Of a stretch of 33,775 nucleotides of DNA, positions 8,583 through 16,344 are shown in pieces; position 1 is the stretch's first letter; the number at the start of each line of letters is the position of its first letter. Location of the stretch: the NCBI GenBank assembly GCA_902801255.1, contig CADCHO010000020.1, positions 1-33,775 of the forward strand. Direction: 5' to 3'. The notes below the pieces were generated by a model. The model did no database searches. It had not been told where the DNA came from and worked only from the letters and a program-made list of their open reading frames with translations. Position numbers and translations under genes: made by a program. This stretch comes from an uncultured Eubacteriales bacterium (lineage in GTDB: Bacteria; Bacillota; Clostridia; Peptostreptococcales; Anaerovoracaceae).

Positions 8583-9749
8583 TTATGCTGCTGCAGCTGC
8601 AGCTTTTTTTGCCGCTTTCTTTGCGGCTCTTTTTTCGGCATGCTTTGCATGAACCTTTTTTACCAGTTTTCCGGCCTCCTTTGCAGCCTTTGAAAGAACC
8701 TTGGCTTCAGTCTTAACAGCAACAGCGGCAACCTTTGCGCCGGTCTTTGCCAGTTTCAGCTTTTTCTGTTCTTTCTTTATCGGCTTTACGGCCTTGCGAA
8801 GCTTCTTCTCCGCTTTCTGACCGGTCTTTCTGACTGCCTTCTCTGCTTTTTTTGCGCTCGCCTTTATGGCCTTTTTATCTAGCTTTGCTGCAAGCAGAGC
8901 GGCACTCTTCTCGGCCTTCGCAGCAGTTTTAACTGCCTGCTTCTCAGCCTTCGCTGCTTTAAGAGCAATTGCCTTTTCTGTCTTGACCGCCTTGGCTGCT
9001 ACAGCTTTTTCGATCCTGGCAGCCTTTTCTGCAGCCTTCTTCTCTGTCTTCGCTACTTTTGCGCTTACCGCGGCAGCGGCAGCGGCTGCTTTGAGGGCTT
9101 TCTTTTGCTCTGCCTTTTCTTTCTTCAGCATCAGAGCAGCAGTTGCGGCAGCTGCCTTTGCAGCAGCGGCAGCTTCCTTTTTATCTATTTTTGCTTTCCT
9201 TTTAGATGCAGCAGCTTCTGCCTTTGCGTTTTTCTTATCTTTTTTTGCGGCCTTTGCTGCGGCCTTCGCTGCTGCTTTGGCATCCTGCTTCTCGTATTTC
9301 GCGGTCTTCTTCGCAGCCTTTTTACGGGCTTTTTTCTCGAGCTCCGCCTGTTTGTTCAGTTCTTTTATAGTCTGCTTGGAAAGCTTGATCTCTTTCCTGG
9401 CTTTTTTACGTTCTCTTGCTGTCGACATCGAAGAGAAGACGCTCGAACCGGTTAACAGTCTGAGAAGAAACTTTACAAACCCAAGAGCTGTAAGCCCGGC
9501 GCCGGCAAAAGTAAGTGCCTTGACAGCACCGGAAGTATCGGCGGCTACTGCACTTACTGCACCCAGAGCATCATCGCTAAGCTTGTCAAACCTGCCCTTT
9601 ACATCATCTACTGCTTCGTTGCTCTTATCGGCAAGAGTCTTTGTCTTCTTGAGCAGCTCTACTGCATGTTTTGCCATGATTGCCAGAACAACAAGGAAGC
9701 CTATAAGAACGGCCACAAGACAGAATGCAATTATCTGATTGATAGTCAT
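8583..9749 (-). CDS. Membrane-anchored protein with a long histone-H1-like Lys/Ala-rich tail (DUF948-like N terminus)
   Basis: A 388-aa protein in three parts. Residues 5-26 form one transmembrane segment followed by positive charges. Residues 30-75 look like the helical DUF948-type region (AVELLKKTKTLADKSNEAV). A second hydrophobic stretch spans about 77-105. From about residue 110 to the end the chain is nearly all Ala, Lys and Glu with degenerate KAAKA/EKKAA repeats, like histone H1 or chlamydial HctB tails, ending in a run of alanines. The tail is strongly basic. If the second hydrophobic stretch is not a true span, the tail is cytoplasmic and could touch the nucleoid, RNA or anionic lipid. 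AAGGAG lies 7 nt before the ATG. It is the second gene after the promoter at 10146-10118 and lies just before murA. No function is known to me. Confidence 0.75.
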   Translation of the reverse strand: MTINQIIAFCLVAVLIGFLVVLAIMAKHAVELLKKTKTLADKSNEAVDDVKGRFDKLSDDALGAVSAVAADTSGAVKALTFAGAGLTALGFVKFLLRLLTGSSVFSSMSTARERKKARKEIKLSKQTIKELNKQAELEKKARKKAAKKTAKYEKQDAKAAAKAAAKAAKKDKKNAKAEAAASKRKAKIDKKEAAAAAKAAAATAALMLKKEKAEQKKALKAAAAAAAVSAKVAKTEKKAAEKAARIEKAVAAKAVKTEKAIALKAAKAEKQAVKTAAKAEKSAALLAAKLDKKAIKASAKKAEKAVRKTGQKAEKKLRKAVKPIKKEQKKLKLAKTGAKVAAVAVKTEAKVLSKAAKEAGKLVKKVHAKHAEKRAAKKAAKKAAAAAA

Positions 9750-9767
9750 TTCTATTCTCCTTATTCC

Positions 9768-10055
9768 CTACTTGACAACCTTGTCGATCACCTTTCCGGC
9801 AATCTGTGTTCCTGTGGACACCACGCCGGTTGCAATGCCTGTGACTCTCGAAACGCTGCCTTTAACGGTTTCGGAAGCATTGTCGATCTTTGCCTTTGCG
9901 CCTGCTGCGGCACTTGTGCCTCCGTCGATTATTGCATTGGTTTTCTTGATCGTGTCAGTGAGGTTCGAGACCAGTACGATCAGGAATACGACAAGCACTA
10001 TCAGGGCGATCAGAAGTATTCCGATCAGTACGCCCTTCACACTTACTGAAATCAT
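9768..10055 (-). CDS. Small single-span membrane protein, DUF948-like
   Basis: A 95-aa protein with an N-terminal hydrophobic span (about residues 6-30, rich in Ile, Val and Leu). It continues into an Ala/Gly/Lys helical stretch containing LTDTIKKTNAIIDGGTSAAAG, which resembles DUF948 (general-stress, YtxG-like) proteins. The preferred start is the ATG at 10055, 7 nt after AAGGAG. An in-frame ATG at 10061 is only 1 nt from that site. It is the first gene after the strong promoter at 10146-10118 and lies 18 nt before the Lys/Ala-tailed protein, whose N-terminal half it resembles in layout. The two may be partners or a duplicated pair. The function is unknown. Confidence 0.7.
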   Translation of the reverse strand: MISVSVKGVLIGILLIALIVLVVFLIVLVSNLTDTIKKTNAIIDGGTSAAAGAKAKIDNASETVKGSVSRVTGIATGVVSTGTQIAGKVIDKVVK

Positions 10056-10117
10056 ATGCATTCTCCTTCTTTACGTAAATAGCAAGCTATCCGAAAAAGC
10101 CCGCACTTATTAATAAT

Positions 10118-10146
10118 ATTATATATTGAAGTGCCTCTCTATTCAA
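10118..10146 (-). promoter_or_regulatory. Sigma-A-type promoter for the DUF948-murA-fbp-glg gene series
   Basis: On the minus strand TTGAAT (10146-10141) is separated by exactly 17 nt from a consensus TATAAT (10123-10118). The expected transcription start is near 10111, about 56 nt before the first start codon. It is the only strong promoter I find between the terminator at about 10187-10229 and the glycogen genes. Confidence 0.75.
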
Positions 10147-10182
10147 GCAAAGCACCGCCCGCAAAGCAAAAAAGGATACAAT

Positions 10183-10229
10183 AAAACCCGATTTGGTTTC
10201 CGGTCCCGCGGAGTTTCAGAATCGGGCTT
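10183..10229 (-). terminator. Intrinsic terminator after the TrmN6-like gene
   Basis: Directly after the stop codon, the minus strand reads GCCCGATT (10227-10220) and later AATCGGGT (10193-10186), followed by TTTATT. This gives a 7-8 bp stem with a loop of about 26 nt that can fold an inner CCG/CGG hairpin, then a U-rich tail. It would end the tmk-holB-ricT unit. Confidence 0.65.
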
Positions 10230-10976
10230 TCATACTCTCTCGTAGTATTTAAGTATATCGTCAGTATAGCCGCCGTCAGTTGTATGTACGGCTATCTGCG
10301 GCAGCATGCGCAGTTCTGACCCTGCTCCTTTTATTCCGTGTATGAGGACTATATTCGCAGCCTTGCCTTCCTTCGGGATAACAAACTGCATCTCCTTTGG
10401 CTCTATGCCTGCATCTCTCATCCCGCTGAATATATCTGCCAGCCTGTCAGGTCTGTGCACCATATAAAGGTGCCCGCCTTCTTTCAGCATACCTGCTGAT
10501 ACCGCAGCGAAAGCTGCGATGTCTGCAGTAGTCTCATGTCTTGCCACATATCTTTCATCCGGATCAGCCGCGCCGGGCTCATCCGGTGTTCTCCTGAAAT
10601 ACGGAGGATTGGTAATCACAGCATCGAATACAGCTGAAGCCTCGATATCATTTATATCGGTGCAGATGAAATCCACATCCGATGAAAGCCCGTTCATATC
10701 ACATGCCTTCCGCGCTCTGTCTATTGCATTAGAGCTGATATCATAGCCCGTAATCACCGCACCGTCAAGCTTATGATAAAGAATAAACGCGGCAACCCCG
10801 CATCCGGTGCCAAGATCAGCTATCCTGAGCGTTACAGCGGAGCATTTAGGCAGCCCTTTTGCACCGGTATCTCCTGCCGCAAAAGCCGCAAGCAGTACAG
10901 CGTCTACTCCATAGCCTGAGCCCTTGTTCTGTATTACCCTGATGCCTCCGAATCCGGTGTCGTCGATCCTTTCCAT
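10230..10976 (-). CDS. TrmN6/YabB-like N6-adenine methyltransferase (tRNA1(Val) type)
   Basis: A 248-aa class I SAM-dependent methylase. The SAM loop ADLGTGCG is at 53-60, and the catalytic NPPYF motif, typical of N6-adenine or glutamine methylation, is at 123-127. The N-terminal QNKGSGYGVDAVLLAAF matches the family pattern around tRNA1(Val) A37 methyltransferases. The position supports the family: its ATG overlaps the ricT stop by one base (TGATG), and ricT-yabB adjacency is conserved in Firmicutes. The assigned substrate is by homology, since Firmicutes members are not well characterised and could modify another RNA. A terminator follows directly. Confidence 0.85.
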   Translation of the reverse strand: MERIDDTGFGGIRVIQNKGSGYGVDAVLLAAFAAGDTGAKGLPKCSAVTLRIADLGTGCGVAAFILYHKLDGAVITGYDISSNAIDRARKACDMNGLSSDVDFICTDINDIEASAVFDAVITNPPYFRRTPDEPGAADPDERYVARHETTADIAAFAAVSAGMLKEGGHLYMVHRPDRLADIFSGMRDAGIEPKEMQFVIPKEGKAANIVLIHGIKGAGSELRMLPQIAVHTTDGGYTDDILKYYERV

Positions 10977-11917
10977 CAGAATTCTCTCATCAGTTCCTCG
11001 AGCTCACGGATCTCTTCATCATCAACCTCAGAATCGAACATGACTTCAAGAGTGAGATCATCGAGTCGCTCTTTCCCTGCGTTCTTTCCGATACGCTTGA
11101 TTTCCTCTTTTCTGAAGGAATGGATCTCCTGCGAGAAGACTTCCTCTCCTGTTTCAGGATCCTTTTCGATAGCGCGGGTATTGACCTTTCCGTTGAAATA
11201 GTCAACATTGACTACCTTCGCAAGTCCGTCAGGTGTTTCGACTCTCTCATTGTCTTTCGGCATGCCCTTGCGGAGTTCCTTGTAAGTTTTATCCTCAAAG
11301 TTAAGGCAGCACATGAGCCTTCCGCAGGTACCTGATATCTTTGAAGGATTGAGCGAAAGATTCTGCTGCTTAGCCATCTTGATCGATACCGGATGGAAAT
11401 CCGAAAGCCACTTGCTGCAACAAAGCGGTCTTCCGCATATACCGATCCCTCCGAGTATCCTGGCTTCATCCCTGACTCCGATCTGCCTGAGTTCTATTCT
11501 GTTTTTAAAGTATCCCGCGAGGTCTTTTGCAAGCTCCCTGAAATCAACTCTGCCATCTGCGGAAAAATAGAACACTATCTTGGAGCCATCGATCATGAAC
11601 TCAACATCGATGAGTTTCATATCCAGCCCATGTTTTTCGATCTTTTCAGCGCACACCCTGAGAGCATCCTCTCTCTTGGCAAGGTTCTCATGATATTTCT
11701 TAAGATCCGCATCGGTTGCTTTACGCTCTACCGGTTTCAGCTCTGCCACAAGCTCTGATTCATCGATCTCTCTGTTTGCAATTAAAATATGACCGAGTTC
11801 CATGCCTCTTGCCGTTTCGACAATTACCATGTCTCCCAGCTCAAATTTCTTCCCTACCGGGTCAAAATAATATGTTTTGCCGGTCTTCGCGAATCCGACT
11901 CCGACTATCTCAACCAT
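10976..11917 (-). CDS. ricT: RicT/YaaT, PSP1-domain iron-sulfur protein
   Basis: A 313-aa PSP1-domain protein. In Bacillus, RicT joins RicA and RicF in a [4Fe-4S]-containing complex needed for RNase Y-dependent RNA maturation, sporulation and competence. The cluster-ligand cysteines are conserved: 161, 166 and 167 in GICGRPLCC, and 198, 203 and 204 in GTCGRLMCC. GGGAGGAG lies 8 nt before the ATG, and the gene starts 18 nt after holB. The C terminus is an acidic tail (EVDDEEIRELEELM). RicA and RicF are not in this window. Its place between holB and the TrmN6-like gene is the standard one. Confidence 0.93.
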   Translation of the reverse strand: MVEIVGVGFAKTGKTYYFDPVGKKFELGDMVIVETARGMELGHILIANREIDESELVAELKPVERKATDADLKKYHENLAKREDALRVCAEKIEKHGLDMKLIDVEFMIDGSKIVFYFSADGRVDFRELAKDLAGYFKNRIELRQIGVRDEARILGGIGICGRPLCCSKWLSDFHPVSIKMAKQQNLSLNPSKISGTCGRLMCCLNFEDKTYKELRKGMPKDNERVETPDGLAKVVNVDYFNGKVNTRAIEKDPETGEEVFSQEIHSFRKEEIKRIGKNAGKERLDDLTLEVMFDSEVDDEEIRELEELMREF

Positions 11918-11936
11918 TATTGTATCTCCTCCCGTG

Positions 11937-12725
11937 TCAATGCCCCGTGAGCTCCAGACGGAGCCTCTTAAGAGCTTTGTTTCTGTCCATGTCCCTTTCT
12001 ATGTCAGCCCGGGCCTTTTCGCAAAGTTCAAGCCTTTCAGCCATTGCCCCGGGCGAGTCTCCCGACATCATCCGTTCGCGGAATCCTTCTTCCGCATAAT
12101 CTATAAGCATAAGTGCATCGCTTCGTGTTTTGACGCACTTCTCAGCAGCCTCTCTGAACTCACAGAACGCACCTTCGCCGCCAAGCATTGCTGCAGCTGT
12201 CCTGAAAGCATCTGACTTTTCGCTTTCAGATCCGTCCGGAGCCTCCTGATCCGGCTGCAGTCTGATAGTACTGCATCTCGACCTTACAGTGCTCAGAAGG
12301 TGATCCGGGTTTGATGTCCCGAGAAGCAGTATGACATCCCTGCGCGGTTCCTCAAGTGTCTTGAGCAGCTTGTTCTGAACGGTCTCGCTGAGACTGTCTG
12401 CGTCATCGATGATACCGATCAGATATCTTCCATATGCGCCCATATCAAGTCTGCTGCTGAATGCGTTAGCGTCTTCTGTCTTGTAACCGTTCTTTCCGCT
12501 CATCTGCATATGGACGATGTCCATCGATGAACCCGCTGCGGCCTGTCTGCACGCATCGCAGACTCCACATGGCCTTGACGTTATATCGTCGCTCCGGCAC
12601 TCAAGGCCCATAGACAGATTCCTTATGAATACTTCTCTTCCTGTCCCGGCCTTGCCTTCCACTATGTACGCGTGAGCAGAACTTGCTCCTCCCGCGATGC
12701 TTTTGATGATGGCGTTCAGATGCAT
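11937..12725 (-). CDS. holB: DNA polymerase III subunit delta'
   Basis: A 262-aa AAA+ clamp-loader subunit, somewhat short for the family. The phosphate-loop position reads GKAGTGRE (24-31), where the Walker lysine is lost. That is normal for delta', which does not hydrolyse ATP. Four cysteines (43, 53, 56, 59; C-x9-C-x2-C-x2-C) form the zinc module. The sensor region LLKTLEEP and an SRC-like arginine region (TVRSRCSTIRL) are present. The start lies 10 bases inside the end of tmk, so the two are translationally coupled. tmk-holB-ricT order is a classic Firmicutes arrangement. Confidence 0.92.
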   Translation of the reverse strand: MHLNAIIKSIAGGASSAHAYIVEGKAGTGREVFIRNLSMGLECRSDDITSRPCGVCDACRQAAAGSSMDIVHMQMSGKNGYKTEDANAFSSRLDMGAYGRYLIGIIDDADSLSETVQNKLLKTLEEPRRDVILLLGTSNPDHLLSTVRSRCSTIRLQPDQEAPDGSESEKSDAFRTAAAMLGGEGAFCEFREAAEKCVKTRSDALMLIDYAEEGFRERMMSGDSPGAMAERLELCEKARADIERDMDRNKALKRLRLELTGH

Positions 12726-13345
12726 CTTTCCCTGCAGAGCTCCTCCAGACAGCTGTAGATCTTCTCTTTTATCTCTTCTATGGAACCGGTAGCGTCGACT
12801 CTTTTGAATCTTTCCGGTTCAGCCTCGGAAATGGATCTATAACCCTCACGGACTCTTTCATGGAATTCCGAAGACTCAAGATCGAGCCTGTCCGGTCCCT
12901 TATCGCCTGAAGCTCTGGCCTTTCCTGTCTCAGGATCTATATCGAGCCAGATGGTAAGATCAGGGCTGAGTCCGCCTGTAGCATGCCTGTTGACTTCTGC
13001 CACCATGTCTCCGAGCCGTCTGCCGTATGCCTGGTAAGCGATTGAGGAGTCAACGAATCTGTCGCAGATCACTATCTCACCGCGCTCCAGAGCCGGGATC
13101 ACCTTTTCCCTCACATGCTGAGCCCTCGCAGCGGCATAGATGAACATCTCAGTCACTGCCTCCATCTCCGTGTTCTCGGTATCCAGCAGGATCTCTCTGA
13201 GCTTCTCGCTTATGCGTGATCCGCCCGGTTCCCTTGTATGCACCACAACAAGGCCCTTCTCAGTGAAGAACCTTTCGATGTTTCTTATCTGTGTCGACTT
13301 GCCGGAGCCATCGCCGCCCTCAAGGGTAATGAACAAGCCCCTCAT
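12716..13345 (-). CDS. tmk: Thymidylate kinase
   Basis: A 209-aa dTMP kinase of normal length, making dTDP for DNA synthesis. The P-loop GGDGSGKST is at 10-18, with TREPGG near residue 40 and the DRFVDSSIAYQAYGR signature near residue 95. The start codon overlaps the stop of the upstream 66-aa gene (ATGA). The AAGGAG ribosome binding site lies inside that gene's Lys-Glu codons, which ties the two together in translation. Its 3' end overlaps holB by 10 nt. Confidence 0.96.
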   Translation of the reverse strand: MRGLFITLEGGDGSGKSTQIRNIERFFTEKGLVVVHTREPGGSRISEKLREILLDTENTEMEAVTEMFIYAAARAQHVREKVIPALERGEIVICDRFVDSSIAYQAYGRRLGDMVAEVNRHATGGLSPDLTIWLDIDPETGKARASGDKGPDRLDLESSEFHERVREGYRSISEAEPERFKRVDATGSIEEIKEKIYSCLEELCRERCI

Positions 13346-13542
13346 TTCTTCTTCTCCTTCTTCTTTTTGCTCTTTTTGCTGCTCTTATCTGCTTTCGATT
13401 CGTCAACGCTCTGTCTGATCGCTTCGTCCTCGATAGCGTTTTTTGCCTTGATAAAGCTGAGCATCTGTGAATAGAAGTATGACGCAAGCGCGATGACCGG
13501 CAGTGCTATCAGTATTATCAGTAAAACCTTAAAGATGACCAT
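13342..13542 (-). CDS. 66-aa single-span membrane protein with Lys-rich tail (hypothetical)
   Basis: Residues 1-26 are hydrophobic and fit one membrane span. A polar stretch with acidic residues follows (KNAIEDEAIRQSVDESK), then a strongly basic end, KSSKKSKKKKEKKK. The tail should be cytoplasmic by the positive-inside rule. No strong ribosome binding site precedes the ATG at 13542; only GGAGTG about 15 nt upstream is seen, so it may depend on coupling to the yitT gene ending 12 nt earlier. It overlaps tmk by 4 nt. In Bacillus this neighbourhood holds different genes. No family is recognised. Confidence 0.65.
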   Translation of the reverse strand: MVIFKVLLIILIALPVIALASYFYSQMLSFIKAKNAIEDEAIRQSVDESKADKSSKKSKKKKEKKK

Positions 13543-13554
13543 GTATGTATTCTA

Positions 13555-14433
13555 TCACTCCGTGAATCTCTTCTGAAAGAGTCCTATGACTCTGATGTTA
13601 TCGCTGATTATCATAAAGGCGTTCTCATCATGCTTTGCGATGAGTTCTCTGAGATGAGGCTCCTCGTATTTGCTGATGACAGTCACAAGTACATGCGTAT
13701 CCTCACCGGTGTAAGCTCCTTTACCTTCCCATACCGTGACACCTCTGTTGAGGTCATGCAGTATTGCATCGGAAAGGCCCGGCTTCTTTGTAAAGATCAT
13801 GCACTCCTGCTTTATGTTCTGAACATGTACCCGGTCGATGCCGAGTCCTGTAACTACCGCGAATATGATGGAGTACAGCACTGTCGGTATGTCATAAATG
13901 AAGAGACATATCGTGTAAATGCATATGCTTATTATAATTCCTATAGTCCCTACCTTGAAATTCGGGTGTGTCTTGGCAAGGCATACTCCTATTACATCCT
14001 GACCGCCCTGTGAGCTTCCCGCTCTTAACACCAGTCCTGCTCCGACACCGCTTCCGAGGCCTCCCACGACTGACGCGAGTATGCGGTCCTCGACTATCGG
14101 TACTGCAGGCACCGGTATGATTGCCAGAAATGCCGAAGCCATGGCGATCGAGATGAGTGTGGTAATGCAGAACTTCCGGCCCATCACCTTATATGCCATG
14201 AAGAACAGCGGAATATTAATGGCAAAGTATATTATGCCCATGTAATCCAGGCCGGGGATCTCCGGTATATGCAGAAATCCGGTGAGGAACAGCCTTATGA
14301 GCTGGGCGATACCAGTGAACCCTCCACTGTATAAATGTATCGGGTTGATCATCAGATTTACGCCGCCTGCATAAAGCAGATTTCCGATCACCGTCATCAG
14401 AACACGGTCTATCTTCTTTTTGCTGAGTTCCAT
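13555..14433 (-). CDS. YitT-family membrane protein (DUF161/DUF2179)
   Basis: A 292-aa protein with five to six hydrophobic segments in the first ~200 residues, including the GLGSGVGAGLVLRAGSSQGG motif typical of YitT-type proteins. A soluble DUF2179 domain of about 80 residues closes the C terminus (AILHDLNRGVTVWEGKGAYTG). The transport substrate of the family is not established. GGAAGG lies 7 nt before the ATG. It is divergent from the ABC exporter and is the first gene of the series leading to tmk. The family call is firm and the role unknown. Confidence 0.9.
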   Translation of the reverse strand: MELSKKKIDRVLMTVIGNLLYAGGVNLMINPIHLYSGGFTGIAQLIRLFLTGFLHIPEIPGLDYMGIIYFAINIPLFFMAYKVMGRKFCITTLISIAMASAFLAIIPVPAVPIVEDRILASVVGGLGSGVGAGLVLRAGSSQGGQDVIGVCLAKTHPNFKVGTIGIIISICIYTICLFIYDIPTVLYSIIFAVVTGLGIDRVHVQNIKQECMIFTKKPGLSDAILHDLNRGVTVWEGKGAYTGEDTHVLVTVISKYEEPHLRELIAKHDENAFMIISDNIRVIGLFQKRFTE

Positions 14434-14524
14434 TTCTGCGCCTTCCGGATAATATAGTTTCTAACTGATTAATTTTATTAGAAAAGGCCTTAATCTTCAA
14501 CAAATAATGTATAATTGCTTCATT

Positions 14525-16309
14525 ATGGAACAGAAACAAATGTCAACAAAATATCTGCTTAAGAGATTTTATCCCTACTTCAAGCCATACTGGCACATAC
14601 TCGTTTTCGATCTGTTCTGCGCTTCGCTCACGAGTGTATGCGATCTTGTGCTGCCTGTAATAGTAAGATTTATAACGAATACTGTTACGACATCACCCGG
14701 TGATCTTACGGTTGAGCTTGTCGTAAAGATCACCCTGCTGTACATAATTCTCAGGATCATAGATGTTGCGGCCAACTACTATATGCAGAATCGCGGTCAC
14801 ATAATGGGTGCGCAGATCGAAAAAGACATGCGCAGGGATCTCTTCGCCAAATTCCAGGAGCTGTCATACGGATACTACAACAGCAATAAGACCGGCCAGC
14901 TGATATCGCGAATCACTACAGATCTGTTCGATATAACCGAATTTGCCCACCATTGCCCGGAAGAATACTTCATCGCGGCAGTCAAGATCATAGTAGCTTT
15001 CACTGTGCTTATACAGGTAAATGTACCTCTTACCCTGCTGCTCTTCGCGCTTATACCGCTCATGCTCGTATGTGCCATGAAGTTCAGGGTGAGAATGCGC
15101 AACGCCTTCAAATGGCAGCGCTCTGAGCTCGGCGAGATCAATTCCCACGTTGAAGACAGCCTGCTGGGTATACGGGTATCGAAGTCATTCGCCAATGAAG
15201 ATGTAGAGGAGAAACGTTTCGAAGAAGGCAACGAGAGGTTCCTCACTACGAAAAAAGTCGGTTACAGAAACATGGCCGGATTCAGAGGTGTCACACGTCT
15301 CTTTGACGGGCTCATGTATATATCTATCGTTTTCTTCGGATCGCTGGCTCTCATCCGCAGGCTCATTACCGCAGGAGACTTCATTGCATATCTCATGTAT
15401 GTGGCGGTGCTGCTCGAATCCGTACGCCGCGTAGTCGAATTCACAGAGCAGTTCCAGCGCGGTATAACAGGCATCGAAAGGTTTGTCGAAGTAATGGATA
15501 CGGAGATAGAGATCGAAGATTTTCCCGGAGCCATCGACATGCCTGACGAAGTGCGCGGAGAAATCGAGTTCCGCGATGTCTCATTCGCATACGAAGCAGG
15601 TAAAGATACAGCTGAACACAGCACTCCGGCCGGCACTCAGGTGCTGAGTCATATAAACATCAGTATTGCGAGCGGCGAAAACGTTGCCGTTGTAGGTCCG
15701 AGCGGTGCAGGCAAAACGACATTCTGCAATCTGATCCCCCGTTTTTACGACGTGAGCGATGGCGTCATTCTGGTAGACGGAAGAGATATCCGCGACTACA
15801 AGGTGCGTTCACTCCGCACAAAAATCGGGATGATGCAGCAGGAGGTTTACCTTTTCTCTGATACTGTAGCAGGCAACATCGAGTATGGCAGACCCGGTGC
15901 AAGCCGCGAGGAGATCATTGCGGCAGCAAAGCTTGCCGGTGCGGATGAATTCATAAACGAGCTCCCTGATGGCTATGATACTTATGTGGGCGAGCGCGGG
16001 GCCAGGCTGTCAGGCGGTCAGAAGCAGCGCATCAGCATTGCCAGGGTCTTTCTCAAAAATCCGCCTATTCTGATACTTGATGAGGCCACATCATCACTTG
16101 ATAACGAAAGCGAGCGCTATGTTCAGGAGTCACTGGCCGAACTCGCTAAAGGCCGCACCACCATCACCATCGCGCACAGGCTGTCGACAGTAAAGAACGC
16201 TGACCGCATCGTGGTGCTGACAGAAGACGGCATCGCAGAGGAAGGTTCTCACGAGGAACTCCTTAAAAAAGGCGGTATCTACGCAGACATGTATAATCTG
16301 ACTATATAA
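14525..16309 (+). CDS. ABC exporter, fused permease and ATPase
   Basis: A type IV ABC exporter half-transporter of about 594 aa (MsbA/MdlB/BmrA-like) that would work as a homodimer. The N-terminal half carries six transmembrane segments. The ATPase half has Walker A GPSGAGKTTF near residue 390, the signature LSGGQKQR near 494, Walker B ILILDEAT near 514 and the H-loop IAHRLS. The start is uncertain. In-frame ATGs exist at 14507, 14525 and 14540, none with a good ribosome binding site, and a TATAAT at 14510-14515 overlaps the first. MSTKYLLKRFYPYFK from 14540 looks most like family N termini. The gene is alone on its strand and ends at a strong terminator. The substrate cannot be predicted. 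Confidence 0.9.
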   Translation: MEQKQMSTKYLLKRFYPYFKPYWHILVFDLFCASLTSVCDLVLPVIVRFITNTVTTSPGDLTVELVVKITLLYIILRIIDVAANYYMQNRGHIMGAQIEKDMRRDLFAKFQELSYGYYNSNKTGQLISRITTDLFDITEFAHHCPEEYFIAAVKIIVAFTVLIQVNVPLTLLLFALIPLMLVCAMKFRVRMRNAFKWQRSELGEINSHVEDSLLGIRVSKSFANEDVEEKRFEEGNERFLTTKKVGYRNMAGFRGVTRLFDGLMYISIVFFGSLALIRRLITAGDFIAYLMYVAVLLESVRRVVEFTEQFQRGITGIERFVEVMDTEIEIEDFPGAIDMPDEVRGEIEFRDVSFAYEAGKDTAEHSTPAGTQVLSHINISIASGENVAVVGPSGAGKTTFCNLIPRFYDVSDGVILVDGRDIRDYKVRSLRTKIGMMQQEVYLFSDTVAGNIEYGRPGASREEIIAAAKLAGADEFINELPDGYDTYVGERGARLSGGQKQRISIARVFLKNPPILILDEATSSLDNESERYVQESLAELAKGRTTITIAHRLSTVKNADRIVVLTEDGIAEEGSHEELLKKGGIYADMYNLTI

Positions 16310-16314
16310 ATCAT

Positions 16315-16343
16315 AAGAGCCCGGAAACCGGGCTCTTTGTTTG
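16315..16343 (+). terminator. Strong terminator between convergent genes
   Basis: AGAGCCCGG (16316-16324), the loop AAA, and CCGGGCTCT (16328-16336) form a perfect stem extendable to 10 bp, followed by TTTGTTT on the plus strand. It lies 6 nt after the ABC exporter stop and directly before the end of the opposing gene. The reverse strand has a weaker U-tail, so it may stop both transcripts. Confidence 0.9.
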
Positions 16344-16344
16344 C

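Noticed and set aside
8583-9420. Tandem DNA repeat or CRISPR-like array in the Lys/Ala region
   Set aside because: The repetition is at amino-acid level with changing codons and irregular period. There are no constant repeats with unique spacers.
8866-9738. Long plus-strand frame of 290 codons rich in Ala and Phe
   Set aside because: It is the antisense shadow of the Lys/Ala-coding region: AAG/AAA and GCN codons read backwards give Phe/Leu and Ala/Cys. It has no credible start signal and no domain.
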